A stretch of 64,000 nucleotides of DNA from Atriophallophorus winterbourni (taxonomy: Eukaryota; Platyhelminthes; Trematoda; Plagiorchiida; Microphallidae): contig JACCGJ010003337.1 of assembly GCA_013407085.1 (NCBI GenBank), positions 1 to 64,000 of the forward strand, written 5' to 3'. Positions 54,701-61,027 of this stretch are shown one piece after another. Positions within the stretch are counted from its first letter, which is position 1. The number at the start of each line of letters is the position of its first letter. A model generated the notes under the pieces. That model searched no databases, was not told the DNA's origin, and saw nothing but the letters and a program-made list of their open reading frames with translations. A program made the position numbers and the translations under genes.

Positions 54701-56258
54701 TCGCCGCGCTCAAGTATCGCGATGGTTCCTCTGATCCTCGTGCGTTCGACTTGGGTCGAAAGGCGAATTTCCAAGAAGTGTTTGGTACAAATTGTTTGAA
54801 AGCGATATTTCCTTTGAAAACCACGTAAGTAACAATACCACTCGACGTAACCTGACCCCTTGTTCTTGAATGACCACATATACGTTTTAACTGTTTGTTT
54901 GTTTGTATTCAATGATTTGGTTCTTTTCCATCCATTATGGATTCTCGAATTTAGTATATTCTCGTGTAAATGACTATTGAATATCAGATACGGTTTGTTG
55001 TGTTTAGCCCAGTTCCAGACTAGGATGTGTTATCGAGCGTGCAATGTGCTCTAACTGGCCTTGAAGCCGCCTGAAGGTTAATCATCACCAGTAGCAGCAC
55101 GCCCTCTTCCCTAACAGTAGTAATCCTCGCCCTTAAATGGTGAACACTGGTTCTTCATCGCAACGTAATGAGCCCATTTGTGTTCCTCCGATTTTGAACT
55201 TCGATACGGTTTAGTGGCAAAGATCCAACACCGTCATTTGTTCTTCACGGGCGATTTGCTTCCAGGTTCTTTAATAAAGATGCGGTTGTCTGCGTCGACA
55301 GTGGGATGATTGTTAAGACACCGCCAGCATAATGGTCCGTCAGTTTGTGACCATTTATGTTCACGTTTTTCAGCTTCCTCAACAATTCCGCTTACCGAGT
55401 TTACTTCCTGATGACAGGCTGTTCGTTTGTCAAGTGTTCTTTTAATAGTTTGTCCGGTGGCGTCCAAGGCGTAGACACAACTGCGCATAGCGGAATGCCT
55501 TATTCGTTTATTGTTCTTGGGAGTTATCGTTGGGAAATCGAGGATTCTTCTCTAATTATTTGGAGTTATTACGGTCCGTGAAATTATGCTTTGAATTTCA
55601 GATTATCGAAAGCTTGTTTACATGTGCTTTGTGCTCTGTTAATTAGCATATCTGTCTGCGTCTGGGCAACCTGACAGTATCTTACTCCGCATGCAGCCCA
55701 TGACTGCGCGGCACTTTTCCAGGCCCAGGCTTGTGCTTCCATACCACAACATATAGTGATATCTGATCGTTATTCTTAAAAGCTGGTGTCCTTATTCAAG
55801 AAAGGCCAATTAGTCTTATTCAACACAGGATTTATTTCGCGAACTATGAAGATAAAATTTCTAACAAATCGAATAGCAATTTTGGCGCGTTTTCGCTTTG
55901 GAAACGGAAGCTTCGTCACTACTATAGTGTCAGTGTGAACAGCATTCATATTTCTATTGTCTTTAACTGACCAAACCCAAGTAACCTGAGTAATACGTGT
56001 CCTAATAGACACTGAAGTTCTATAGTCACAGGCTAGCTATTATTGCACTCGTTTTGTTTATGCTGGTTGTCTTCTCTGTTTCCGCGTGGTTTGTATATTT
56101 TTAACTTATCCATTACAAATATTGTCATAAAATCCATTTTTTCTCTAACAATTTCAAGCCAAGGTGACGGTGTCCATTGGCGACATCGATCCGATCGTCG
56201 AAGCTTGACCATGTTGGAGAACGGACTCGGTTCCTCTTCCCATCTTGTTACCAGCTGA
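33632..56258 (+). CDS. DHHC palmitoyltransferase (ZDHHC2/15/20-like), eight exons
   Basis: Exons 33632-33755, 33791-33945, 36036-36235, 44926-44958, 46069-46189, 48456-48585, 54695-54824 and 56159-56258 sum to 993 nt: 330 residues plus TGA, with every junction GT/AG and in phase. Membrane segments lie at about residues 18-41, 58-83, 184-207 and 220-247. The cytosolic zinc domain runs about 139-181 (GLCEICG, RAHHCSTCKKC) with the catalytic Cys169 in [20 protein letters not shown]. TTLE (252-255) is the TTxE motif, and NFQEVFGTNC (279-288) resembles the PaCCT motif. QGDGVHW (299-305) matches the GDG seen before the tail in ZDHHC2/15/20 relatives. The family transfers palmitate from palmitoyl-CoA to protein cysteines through an acyl-Cys intermediate at Golgi or plasma membranes. 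All key residues are present; the tail is short. The paralogue identity is inferred. Confidence 0.93.
33756..33790 (+). other. 35-bp intron 1 of the DHHC gene
   Basis: The segment runs GTAAGTTTGT ... TTTTAACAG. Reading through it without splicing would break the frame that links membrane segments 1 and 2. Very short 5' introns are known from schistosome genes. Confidence 0.85.
33791..33945 (+). CDS. DHHC gene exon 2
   Basis: Encodes residues 42-93, with the second membrane segment (DILIVVYLIFYHVILVIFLW) and WEPPCVPPRE. The donor GTAAGT follows a complete codon. Confidence 0.92.
34885..35106 (+). mobile_element. SINE-like element A, copy 1
   Basis: It begins GATGTGCAATCG, then GGCTAACACCG, TCTAAATTGATT, a hairpin region, AGGCCTCGCAACCTGACAGT and CTTAGCCCACGAGCAGTCTG, ending GGCTTTTGCATTCATACA. 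This order recurs in 13 copies in the window. I orient the family with the CATAC-type simple tail at the 3' end. Confidence 0.85.
35107..35231 (+). mobile_element. SINE-like element A, copy 2 (partial, abuts copy 1)
   Basis: CTTCTGTGCGG, ATGCTAAATTGATTGG and TCTGGGCAACCTGACAGTAT are present; the tail is lost. Confidence 0.75.
36036..36235 (+). CDS. DHHC gene exon 3
   Basis: After TTACTTTAG, FALTEADWMALHD begins the linker to the cysteine-rich domain; CEICGVIKPDRAHHCSTCK provides the first zinc ligands. The donor GTAAGT leaves two bases, completed as Lys160 by the next exon. Confidence 0.95.
36850..36998 (+). mobile_element. SINE-like element A, copy 3 (5' truncated)
   Basis: AGAAACACGCTGTAGTCTT, GGCCTAGGCAACCTGGTGGT, GCAGTCTGGATATGCGGCAC and a TTTTCATACA tail. 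Confidence 0.8.
37213..37678 (-). repeat. Two tandem 233-bp units with hammerhead-like cores (family B)
   Basis: The unit starting AAACAAGGAGCGCTTGTATG repeats exactly 233 bp later (37213, 37446 and again 37679), almost without change. On the - strand each unit holds CTGATGAGTGCAAACAGCAC followed by GAAACCGG (cores 37365-37392 and 37598-37625). The core reads as hammerhead C-U-G-A-U-G-A, a 4-bp stem II with a 5-nt loop, and GAAA. Stems I and III could not be drawn with confidence. Family B recurs at 45.1, 45.2, 47.1, 49.7, 50.2, 52.3, 53.5 and 61.7 kb. Confidence 0.9.
37679..37788 (+). repeat. Third family-B unit, truncated and inverted
   Basis: The first 21 bp of a third tandem unit are followed at once by the core region in opposite orientation (CTGATGAG at 37722, GAAACCGG to 37749), ending GCATGCAAATGAA. 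It creates an inverted repeat with the unit to its left. Confidence 0.85.
37880..39575 (-). mobile_element. LINE on the - strand in intron 3 (RT and C-terminal part)
   Basis: The - strand reads a linker (KTRKLFQLIRSTGPRMPSVS, RRMDRWREHFAGQFN, PPTEAEIRSHI) and then RT (39120-38431). The catalytic box follows (MDLDYADDIA, about 38405-38435). After a deletion comes the C-terminal part 38308-37990 (RLSNHISMCQLRWLGHVLRM, WLITLCGDKR). The family is of the 'LRWLGHVLRM' type, unlike the CR1-like copies. Confidence 0.88.
38431..39120 (-). pseudogene. Reverse transcriptase of the preceding LINE
   Basis: One open frame of 229 codons: MKLRRRKAPSLDDLPAELF, AWGPSAIVPVFKKGSS, SHRGISFIPVVSKLFASIIL, EEAGFRGGRGCVDQIFTLRQ, IIVFLDIRAAFDSIDRTALW and SSGVRQGCLISPFLFNFAID. 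All N-terminal RT blocks are intact. The YADD box lies just beyond the stop in another frame, so a frameshift separates it. Confidence 0.9.
39576..40230. other. No recognisable feature
   Basis: Only short frames without motifs; repeat membership could not be shown. Confidence 0.35.
41409..41579 (-). repeat. 3' LTR of the Ty3/Gypsy element (left side)
   Basis: 171 bp, matching the other LTR except about two substitutions; bordered by GCGGC at 41404-41408. Confidence 0.95.
41604..42545 (-). CDS. Ty3/Gypsy integrase (zinc-binding remnant, catalytic core, C-terminal part)
   Basis: The frame has VCSRCSACCELKPRFF, which contributes the CxxC half of the HHCC domain. The D-D-E core follows: FERLSIDFKGPLPSATRNRY (first Asp), MPSYVHSDRGSAFMS (second) and NPQGNGQVERLNGTLWKAI (Glu). 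A C-terminal segment has LIECNPQYAHVRFPTGREDT and RPYVLRNREI. The catalytic residues are intact, but the N-terminal histidines were removed by the deletion that joins gag to integrase. Integrase inserts the cDNA; this copy may make no proper product. Confidence 0.9.
   Translation of the reverse strand, partial: SVCSRCSACCELKPRFFQPDRQNLIKATQPFERLSIDFKGPLPSATRNRYLLTMIDEYSRFPFAFACADTSAQTVINCFSQLFAIFGMPSYVHSDRGSAFMSDELKKFLLDKGIATSRTTPYNPQGNGQVERLNGTLWKAISLALKTRNLSTDRWESVLLDALHSVRSLLCTATNSTPHERLFQYTRRSTPNRSLPPWLSDSADMLMKRNYRASKFDPLVDEVQLIECNPQYAHVRFPTGREDTVSTRQLAPKGDFSTDAPDEIHLYDEHATRNQRSDQDTATLDSGMLSENAQELVVQQQRTRPYVLRNREI
42540..43225 (-). pseudogene. Ty3/Gypsy gag, cut at the deletion junction
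   Basis: A first ATG at 43225 gives MERHLQPERFDVDPSSPEAA. Capsid-like sequence follows (KRWNHWYKTFQNFIAAVNAE, EKYCDDVIRDAFITGI, RQRLLEWRSLDFQTAFKQA) and one CCHC zinc knuckle (CFFCGYSRHPRVKCP). Just after the knuckle the frame passes the deletion junction near 42550 and reads integrase sequence out of frame (to 42473). It would form the particle and bind RNA. It starts only 28 nt after the 5' LTR. Confidence 0.88.
43239..43251 (-). promoter_or_regulatory. Putative self-priming primer binding site
   Basis: On the - strand, one base after the 5' LTR, TTTATTCACTTCA is exactly complementary over 13 nt to TGAAGTGAATAAA inside the LTR. tRNA-primed elements instead match a tRNA 3' end; self-primed elements such as Tf1 use complementarity to their own RNA. 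The function is inference. Confidence 0.5.
43253..43423 (-). repeat. 5' LTR of the Ty3/Gypsy element (right side)
   Basis: 171 bp. On the - strand it holds GAAGTGAATAAAACC, with AATAAA, near its middle. The 13 bases TGAAGTGAATAAA (complement of 43319-43331) can pair with the sequence just outside the LTR. Confidence 0.95.
44262..44390 (-). mobile_element. SINE-like element A, copy 4, with 9-bp TSD
   Basis: Flanked by ATCCGCCCC at 44253-44261 and 44391-44399. It keeps CACAAGCCTGATCCAGGCAA and CAGGTTGCCCAGGCCTAGAC but lacks the hairpin section, so it is an internal-deletion copy. It interrupts LINE coding sequence between AAIRP and PML. Confidence 0.92.
44591..44880. other. No recognisable feature
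   Basis: Intronic DNA before exon 4 with no motif-bearing frame. Confidence 0.4.
44926..44958 (+). CDS. DHHC gene exon 4, 33-bp micro-exon with the catalytic DHHC
   Basis: After TTTTTCCAG, the in-phase frame gives CVLQLDHHCP with one base at the start and two at the end for split codons. Donor GTACGT. It is easy to miss because a different frame of this stretch is also open. Confidence 0.93.
44990..45310 (-). repeat. Two degenerate family-B units (intron 4)
   Basis: Near 45055-45085 the - strand reads CGGCAAACAGCCAGAAACCG, and near 45216-45246 GTGATGACAGC-AAACA-GCTG-GAAACC. In the second, stem II is CAGC/GCUG instead of GUGC/GCAC, a compensated change. The second unit continues with CTACTGTCTCC-like and CAAGGTACACTGAACCTGAT upstream of the core on the - strand. 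Confidence 0.75.
45345..45815 (-). mobile_element. SINE-like element C, copy 1
   Basis: On the - strand it reads GGAGGATGAGTCGGCTTCAA, TTCTTGGGAATTTGGG, CAACCAAGTGCGACCTGCAA, GGTGTGCACCAACTAACC, GCGGAGGTTTCAAATCAGGG and CAGCCTAACGAGCTACATCT. The same order is found on the + strand at 49854-50170. This copy extends further at its end (to about 45350). No TSD was recognised here. Confidence 0.75.
46069..46189 (+). CDS. DHHC gene exon 5
   Basis: After ATGTTCAG it completes Trp171, then [13 protein letters not shown] and the third membrane segment (FIIFLGWGTVYCLYM...). Donor GTAAGT after a full codon (Ser211). Confidence 0.95.
46509..46586 (-). mobile_element. SINE-like element A, copy 5 (fragment)
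   Basis: TGAAATCACAAGCCTGATCA, GGTGCCACACAGTAATAGAC and GTCAGGCTGACCAGG mark the tail-side third of the element. Confidence 0.75.
46720..47080 (+). repeat. LINE 5' leader-like segment
   Basis: Contains CACTGCCTTGTGGTTGAAGC and TAGACCCCCTAAACGAAA. A related order (CACTGCCTTGTGGTTCAGG, GGGGCCCCCTAGGCC) lies at 47325-47390 right before a LINE endonuclease, so both look like leaders of one LINE family. Confidence 0.5.
47095..47165 (-). repeat. Family-B hammerhead-like core
   Basis: The - strand reads CTGATGAGTGCAAACAGCAC then GAAACCGGCCGTGG (47112-47139 plus flank). The core is unchanged from the 37-kb units although its surroundings differ. Confidence 0.85.
47180..47960 (+). mobile_element. 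LINE leader and endonuclease fragment with deletion
   Basis: After a GC-rich leader, the frame 47567-47860 gives PFKLAAFNLRTLASIEQQAA and GDIDVCCLSETHMHNSSSV, the start of a LINE endonuclease (N-x-R-T-L, x-x-S-E-T). It then jumps to NGEGLLSFCDNHRLFLASTN, FQHPRRYLATWRSPSQ, the later endonuclease region, so about 100 residues are missing. No RT follows. Confidence 0.8.
48456..48585 (+). CDS. DHHC gene exon 6
   Basis: After TTTTTTCCAG it encodes residues 212-254 with the fourth membrane segment (VLFLFIVATMFGVCQAVLGG) and GRNQTTL. The donor GTGAGT splits Glu255 of the TTxE motif. Confidence 0.95.
48914..49150 (-). mobile_element. SINE-like element A, copy 6 (full length)
   Basis: Starts with a TATATGATATATGATATA tail on the + strand. 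Then come AAGCCTGAACCAGGCAAAGT, GGTTGCCCAGGCCTAGACAG, the hairpin region (GGTAGCGATGCTCC ... CAGCTCACTACC) and GATTGCACATCCG. Confidence 0.88.
49532..49836. repeat. Large imperfect palindrome made of two inverted family-B bodies
   Basis: The left arm (about 49532-49668) and right arm (about 49703-49836) are reverse complements over about 135 bp. Examples are AAGGTTGGTACGACCAACCT against the complement of AGGTTCTTCGTACCAACCTT, and AAGCTCATTTACATGCAT against ATGTATGCAAATGAGCTT. The spacer (49670-49700) is a degenerate core on the - strand. Confidence 0.85.
49854..50170 (+). mobile_element. SINE-like element C, copy 2, inserted in a family-B unit with 12-bp TSD
   Basis: TACCGTTCTTCC occurs at 49842-49853 and 50171-50182. 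Between lie GGAGGATGAGCTTCAATGGA, CACAACCAAGTGTTACCTGC, GTTGGCGTGCACCAACTAGT and GCGGAGGTTTAAAATCACGG. Removing it would restore a continuous family-B unit leading into the core at 50210. No coding capacity. Confidence 0.85.
50183..50285 (+). repeat. Family-B core, interrupted unit
   Basis: CTGATAAGTGCAAACAGCAC then AAAACCAG (50210-50237): two changes (UGAUGA to UGAUAA, GAAA to AAAA) would disable a hammerhead. It is followed by the body start GATGGAAATGCATGCAAATG. Confidence 0.8.
50702..50936 (-). mobile_element. SINE-like element A, copy 7 (full length)
   Basis: TGAAATCACAATCCTGATCC, GTTGCCTAGGCCTAGACAC, GCGGATACGCATCCAGCTCA and TTGTACATCCGTG in the family order. Confidence 0.85.
50943..51055 (+). 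mobile_element. 3' end fragment of the first LINE family
   Basis: TTGTTCCTCCCGAATCGGAC, TGTTTAGTCACT and TGTGATGTACATCCAT, then ATCGACCGAAGGAGGCCAA, match 2508-2614, the C-terminal codons and 3' flank of the LINE at the left edge. It starts a few bases after the head of SINE copy 7. Confidence 0.85.
51108..51287 (+). mobile_element. SINE-like element A, copy 8
   Basis: TTTGCCACCGGTTCTGAGCT, CTAGGCCTGGGCAACCTGAT, GCGGCACTTTGTCTGACTCA and a TTTCATGCATACAA tail; part of the hairpin is deleted. Confidence 0.85.
51300..52070. other. Intron 6 DNA without recognisable feature
   Basis: Short frames only, no repeat partner found in the window. Confidence 0.35.
52131..52168. repeat. Perfect 38-bp palindrome
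   Basis: ATGCAAAGGAATTTGAGTGC is followed by its completing half with no spacer (centre GTGCAC). A direct repeat TACGCAATTTCTG stands on either side (about 52077-52089 and 52167-52179). Confidence 0.9.
52200..52370 (+). repeat. Degenerate family-B unit
   Basis: Core CTGATGAGTGCAATCAGCAC then GATAGCGG (52318-52345): stem II intact, loop and GAAA changed. Followed by GAAATGCACGCGAATAAGG. Confidence 0.75.
52414..52651 (-). mobile_element. SINE-like element A, copy 9, full length with 12-bp TSD
   Basis: CACTGCTCATGT flanks it at 52402-52413 and 52652-52663. On the + strand it runs ATGGTATGGTATGAAAGCAC ... GATTGCACATCCGTG, 238 bp. The hairpin arms GGTAGTGAG and CTCACTACC are perfectly complementary (9 bp). 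The ATGGT repeat at one end looks like a simple-repeat tail. Confidence 0.95.
52664..53460. other. Intron 6 DNA without recognisable feature
   Basis: No motif-bearing frame on either strand and no repeat recognised. Confidence 0.35.
53465..53595 (+). repeat. Family-B unit, diverged
   Basis: CTGATGACGGCAAATAGTCA then GAAACCGG (53522-53549), preceded by ATCTGATCTTACTGTCTCC and followed by GAGTGATGTAAGCAACACT, which is also found near 61780. Stem II can form three pairs. Confidence 0.75.
53600..54680. other. Intron 6 DNA without recognisable feature
   Basis: Several frames of 60-106 codons exist but show no family motifs. They do not join the DHHC exons in phase. Confidence 0.35.
54695..54824 (+). 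CDS. DHHC gene exon 7
   Basis: After GCTTCTCAG it completes TTLE, then TFAALKYRDGSSDPRAFDL and ANFQEVFGTNCLKAIFPLK (PaCCT-like). Donor GTAAGT with two bases left. Confidence 0.92.
55650..55755 (+). mobile_element. SINE-like element A, copy 10 (5' truncated, intron 7)
   Basis: GTCTGGGCAACCTGACAGTA, GCGGCACTTTTCCAGGCCC and a GTGCTTCCATACCACA tail. Confidence 0.85.
56159..56258 (+). CDS. DHHC gene exon 8 (terminal)
   Basis: The acceptor ATTTCAAG is weaker, but the phase fits. QGDGVHWRHR follows, with the GDG motif found at this place in ZDHHC2/15/20 relatives, then a short Ser-rich tail and TGA at 56256-56258. An alternative last exon cannot be excluded. Confidence 0.82.
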
Positions 56259-56769
56259 TCCTCTTGGCCAACCTGCGTCACATCCCCGTTTAAAACGCCA
56301 CTCTCGTATCACATCTCTTTCTCTCGCCCCCCTCTCTAATGGTTCGCTCGTTTCTGTGATGCGTTGTGACCGAACAATGCCTGTTTCAAAATGCCGTTTT
56401 CCTGTGTTTGCCCACACCGGTTAACAAACTTCTCACTTATTACTTCAATCTTGATCTATTTGGCGCTTATAAATGAATTGAATTTTCAGTTACCTACGAC
56501 ATTTTTGTTCGTTTTCGTGACGCTAATCAAGTTGTCGAAACAAATCGATGATCTATGACGTCAAGTGTTTGTCAGGTGTCTGTGGGTTTCCATGCGTGTC
56601 TCATTCCAACTAAACTGCTTTTGCTTGGTGAGAGCGATAAGTCAATACTGGTTCAGACTAAGATGTGTGATCTACAGTTCTGGGATTCTTGGTAATTTAA
56701 TTTCATCACTCCATCGCTATTTTATTCATGTCAGGTTTCACGTCTACGGGGTTAGGATTTTCGTATTAA

Positions 56770-58673
56770 CCCTTTCATGCCTGAATTATTTTCTAACCCG
56801 AAATAAAATATGTTTTTTTCGGAAACGAGTTGCCCAAGGGTGAAATAACACAAATAATATAAAAAGTTTGTGATATTCACATAATTGAGAAGTCATCAGA
56901 AGTCATCAGTTTTCGGGTGTCATTTCCTTATGGCACAGCATTGTACTTTTGTGTGATAGCCTCTATAACATGTTTTGTCGTAGGTCAGACAGAGCTGCAT
57001 CGCATTTTTGACACCTCACTTTAGTCAATCCTTTTACACAGTGCTTGCATCTCTTCCGGGTTTTCGAGATGAGCGGAAAATGTCCAACGTTGTCGGAACG
57101 GACTGAATTCACTGGGCAAGAGATTTTCCTCATCTTCTGTGCCGGTTGCTGCATGTTTGTTGTAGACCTTGGCCTTCCTCTTGGAGTTACGGGCGGAGTC
57201 ATTAGAGCGATTGCTATGTCTTCTTTAAAGTCAGAGAGACACATTCCTGTTGAATTCATGAAATCACAGGTCCTTCGGTATAACGACCAAACATTTACCA
57301 CACTCAGATCCAACAGATAGAAAAAATCCTCATGTTCCATTTCTTGGACTTGAAGTTGGTACGATAAAGTTCAATCAACATATTGCACAAATCGACTCCC
57401 CCCATGAATTTATTATATTTTTTTACAACGAAAGGTCTACCAACTTCTACATATGACTTCTGTTTTCGATCCCATCTCATCACTGTATCAGCCGGTTCTA
57501 TTCCCGCATATGAAGAAAGTAGGTGAATTGGTTTGTTGTCAAACCACTTCACAGCTATTATATTACTATTGATTTCAACTCTGAAGTCGTAACTTCCTCT
57601 CCAATCTTTTTGTAGCAGTTTATCATTCTTCAGTATACATCTTTTCAGCCTGTTCACCCTGACGGTAGACACATTGAGAATACCAGATTCCTGTAGCTTC
57701 CTTGATAAGCCCAATGAAGAGAACCAGTTATCATAAAATAACTTGTAGCTCTTGTGCTTGGGTATACCTTCAGCAAGCCGAAGTGCGTAGGTTGATGACA
57801 CTCCAACTTCGACATCTTCCTTCTTCCGATCCTTCCCCGTATAAATCTCGAAGTCATAAATAAGGCCACTCGATCCTGCTCTAGATATGACTTTGTTGCC
57901 ATCTTCTTTCTGCAAAATGTTATCATTAAAGTGAAGATAGCGCTTTGTCTCCTTATCAAATGGGCATTGCCTACTTACATGTACGAATTTAACAGAGTAG
58001 TTAAATGACCGTACAGCACAATAACGATCGAGAACTTACTGAGAAAATGAGGACACAAATCTTGACTGTATATCCACGAAACACGAATGGTCTGACCGAG
58101 GAAATGAATCAGTCAACGGGGTGCACGATTGAAGGTCACCATGGATGCCTATCAGAGGAGATCTGGGTCGTGGGCGTATGAGTAAGTGTCCGCAGTTATC
58201 GATCGTGCGATCTGCCATGGAAACAATCAGCGCTACACGGTCGTGAGACACTTCCAACAGGCCTGTACGATTTTGGTGACTTCTGCCGGATGTAACATAA
58301 AGGTTACATCTATTTAAACGCAACGCATTTCGAAGATTTTCTGATTTATTCCAATTTTTTTTACATAATGTCTTTGTAGGCATGACTAAGTTTATACTGG
58401 AACAAAATTTATAATAACTGAGACTTTCACACGATTTTTATTCGGCTCACAAAACTGCGGATTGTGAGGATACGTTCGAAACCCGTACCAGCACATACTT
58501 TCTCTTTCACTGTGGACAAGTCAATGATGATTGCGAACAAAGAAGAAAACCATCCTGCAGTTGATAAAATTCTGTATGCCGCCGTGCAAAAAATTCGGAA
58601 AATTCAGTTAGAATTAGGTTAAAATGACTTGCGAAGTTCATGTAACCAAAAGGTTACATCCGTCCTGAAAGGG
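56770..58673 (-). mobile_element. piggyBac DNA transposon bounded by TTAA
   Basis: TTAA stands at 56766-56769 and 58674-58677. The ends are inverted: left CCCTTTCATGCCTG, right (complement) CCCTTTCAGGACGG. The 1,904-bp element holds a transposase C-terminal half on the - strand. Subterminal GTAACC and GGTTAC motifs lie near the right end (58640-58660). piggyBac excises precisely at TTAA. The transposase N-terminal half is not recognisable, so this copy is probably non-autonomous. It lies 511 bp beyond the DHHC stop codon. Confidence 0.92.
56963..57960 (-). pseudogene. piggyBac-like transposase, N-terminally incomplete, one frameshift
   Basis: The frame 57915-57304 reads ISRAGSSGLIYDFEIYTGK, KSYKLFYDNWFSSLGLSRKL, STVRVNRLKRCIL, AVKWFDNKPIHLLSSYAG, PFVVKKYNKFMGGVDLCNML and TNFKSKKWNMRIF. 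The Asp residues in LIYDFE, FYDNWF and GGVDLC fall where the piggyBac catalytic Asp residues are expected. A slip in a T run near 57320 shifts into 57340-56963 (FFYLLDLSVVNVWSLYRR). That frame ends in a Cys-rich finger (RKRCKHCVKGLTKVRCQKCD). Upstream of 57915 the frame continues briefly (FDKETKRYLHFNDN). A TTTTGCAG there could be an acceptor, but no upstream exon was recognised. Confidence 0.88.
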
Positions 58674-58738
58674 TTAATTAACGATGAGGTTCCATGCGTA
58701 CACCGAAGCTTTGTTGATGGTTGGTACGATATTCTGCA

Positions 58739-58970
58739 TGAATGTGCAATCTTACATTACTTCTGTGCTGTGCTGCTAACACGGTGCTAAATTGATTTGC
58801 CACCTGTAGTGAGCTGCATGCTGGAACACGCTGGAGTCTCTGTACCACTTCCATTTTGATTCTCATTTGTCTAGTCTTGGGCAACCTGACAGTATCCTTG
58901 CCCACGAGCAGTCTGTTTGGCACTTTACCTGGATCAGGTTTGTGATTTCATACTTACATGCATATATATA
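58739..58970 (+). mobile_element. SINE-like element A, copy 11 (full length)
   Basis: GAATGTGCAATCTTACATTA, TGCTAACACGGTGCTAAATT, GTAGTGAGCTGCATGCTGGA, CTTGGGCAACCTGACAGTAT and a TTTCATACTTACATGCATA tail, 65 bp beyond the piggyBac right end. Confidence 0.88.
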
Positions 58971-59224
58971 GCGTCGATGGAACTTATCCCTTATTTGTGA
59001 GACCTCAGCCTGTGGTCCTGATTACCCTGTTACCGTTGTATGATGCTTAATGGGAACGCTGTCAGGTTATTGTCATTTGCTTAATATCTGTGCGATCCAT
59101 TTAGCGGCAGTTTTCCCGTTTGTCTCCATCGCAGTTGTAAACCGTTTGCGTGCATTAGGCCGAGATTGATCGTTTGATTGATATCTGGAACAAGCAACGC
59201 AAATGTATGTGCGATGCTTCAGTA

Positions 59225-59412
59225 CTAAAGTACTGCGCATTTAAGCTCGTGTCAAAATGATGTACGTGGTGTACTGATCTGCATGTGGAAACACGTTATA
59301 GTCTGTAATTTCCTCTTCAAATGGGGCAATCTGACTGTATCATAGGCGACGCGTGGTTTATAATGATGTGCGGTGTTGCCAGTCTTCAGGCCTGTATGAT
59401 TTCAAGCATACA
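59225..59412 (+). mobile_element. SINE-like element A, copy 12 (diverged)
   Basis: GATCTGCATGTGGAAACACG, GGGGCAATCTGACTGTATCA, GTGCGGTGTTGCCAGTCTTC and GATTTCAAGCATACAC keep the family order with many changes. Confidence 0.7.
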
Positions 59413-60784
59413 CCGAATAACTAGTTTTGATATTGATTCTGCTTCTCTCCACTAATAACAAACAAGTCTGCGAGGGACAGGCTTGTGTAAAGTTCCTGAC
59501 ATCGATTCGTGCCGGGTGTATTTGTCGAGGTCGAATCTTTTCATTCTCATTTAACCGAGCATCACTGTGTACTTCAACCAAACTATCGTTGTAAACAAAT
59601 TTATACATTAATTCAAGAGGTTCGAACAGTCGGCGGGCCGTGGTGTAAGCAAAATAGTGAACAATCTTTGGATTTACCCCGTTGGAATTCGCTTCAATGG
59701 ATCATCCGATTTTATCAAGTAATTGAGACATCGAGTTGCCGATACACCTGATTGAATTTCAAAGGATTCGATTACAGTTTTCTTCCTCGTTCATGACCGT
59801 TAGCGGGGTACACCAAACATGCCTATTGTCATTCGTTTCCAACCACTATGCACATCATAATAAAATCTTGAATATATAGGGAGTGTGGATCTCAAGAATT
59901 ACGGAATCCGTAGATGATTAAACTCAGACAGGGATAACATGCCCACAACTCGAATAAATTATGATTTCAATCTAGTTGAACGAATAAAGATGTAAAGAAC
60001 AAAGTGATTTGAAGTCGTCTGCTGCATCTAAACATGTAACGTGTATAAAGCACCAAAAGAAACTCCTGCTGCTCTTCATTATCAAGTTTGAGCAGTCGGG
60101 TCCGATTTAGGTTCTGTCTCTCGTGGCCTGCCTAAGGCCTCTAGTTATAGCTAATGCCTTGCCGTCGAGTCGTGCTGTGTTTTCTAACCCTAAAATTTTA
60201 GCAATATGATATCTAGGACTAATCAATGACGTGTCTGATTCCGGTGGTTTGTTGGTTTAGTGTTTTGTAACATCTTCCATTTATGACAAATTCGCAATCA
60301 GTTGTAATGGAACATGTTCGTAACCGATCGGGTAATCATTGTGAAAAAAGAACGTTTGTAATGAATCGGTTAGACTGGTTTATCGGTAACGTTTTGCTTC
60401 TAACTCAGAAGCTTCGTCAGACCAAGGGTGTTAGTATGAACAGAGATCATGCTTAAATTTCTTTCACCTGACCAATCCTAAGCTGGTTAAGAACAGCACA
60501 TCCCATGGTGGGTTCTGCGCTCGTTAAGATTGACAGGCGCGAGCAATATCAGTTGCTTTGTTGATTTGACACATTGCATTTGGTGATTTGCATGAGTCAT
60601 GGGACAGATAGGTTTCAAAGGACCCTTGGCCCGTTTGAGGTGGTAACGACCGACTCACTGTTAGCGCACTGCACCTTTGTAAGTAGAGTATGGTAGAAAC
60701 AATTGGGTATTCAGTACTCAGATGAAGAAAGCGCCATTTGAGGATCGGCTGGAAATATTGGCTTTTGTGGGTTACAATCTTGAC
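59413..60784. other. No recognisable feature
   Basis: Short frames without motifs; no repeat partner found in the window. Confidence 0.35.
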
Positions 60785-60796
60785 TACTATCATAAT

Positions 60797-61027
60797 ACAC
60801 AGATGTGAAATCGTGCAGCATTTATGTGCTGTGCGGCTAACCGTGCTAAATTGATTGGCCAACGGTAGTGAGCTGCATGCTGAAACACGCTGGAGTATCA
60901 CTACCATTTCTGTTTCCCCCTTCACATCTGTCTAGGCCTGGGCAACCTGACAGTATCTTAGCCCACGTGCAGTCTATGACTGTCCGGCACTGTCTGGATC
61001 AGGCTTGTGCTTTCATATCATACCATA
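60797..61027 (+). mobile_element. SINE-like element A, copy 13, full length with 12-bp TSD
   Basis: TACTATCATAAT flanks it at 60785-60796 and 61028-61039. It runs ACACAGATGTGAAATCGTGC ... GTGCTTTCATATCATACCATA. The hairpin arms are GGTAGTGA and TCACTACC. Confidence 0.95.

Noticed and set aside
55234..55488. An 84-codon frame on the - strand in intron 7
   Set aside because: Composition is plausible, but I found no family motif and no matching copy in the window; not enough to call a gene.
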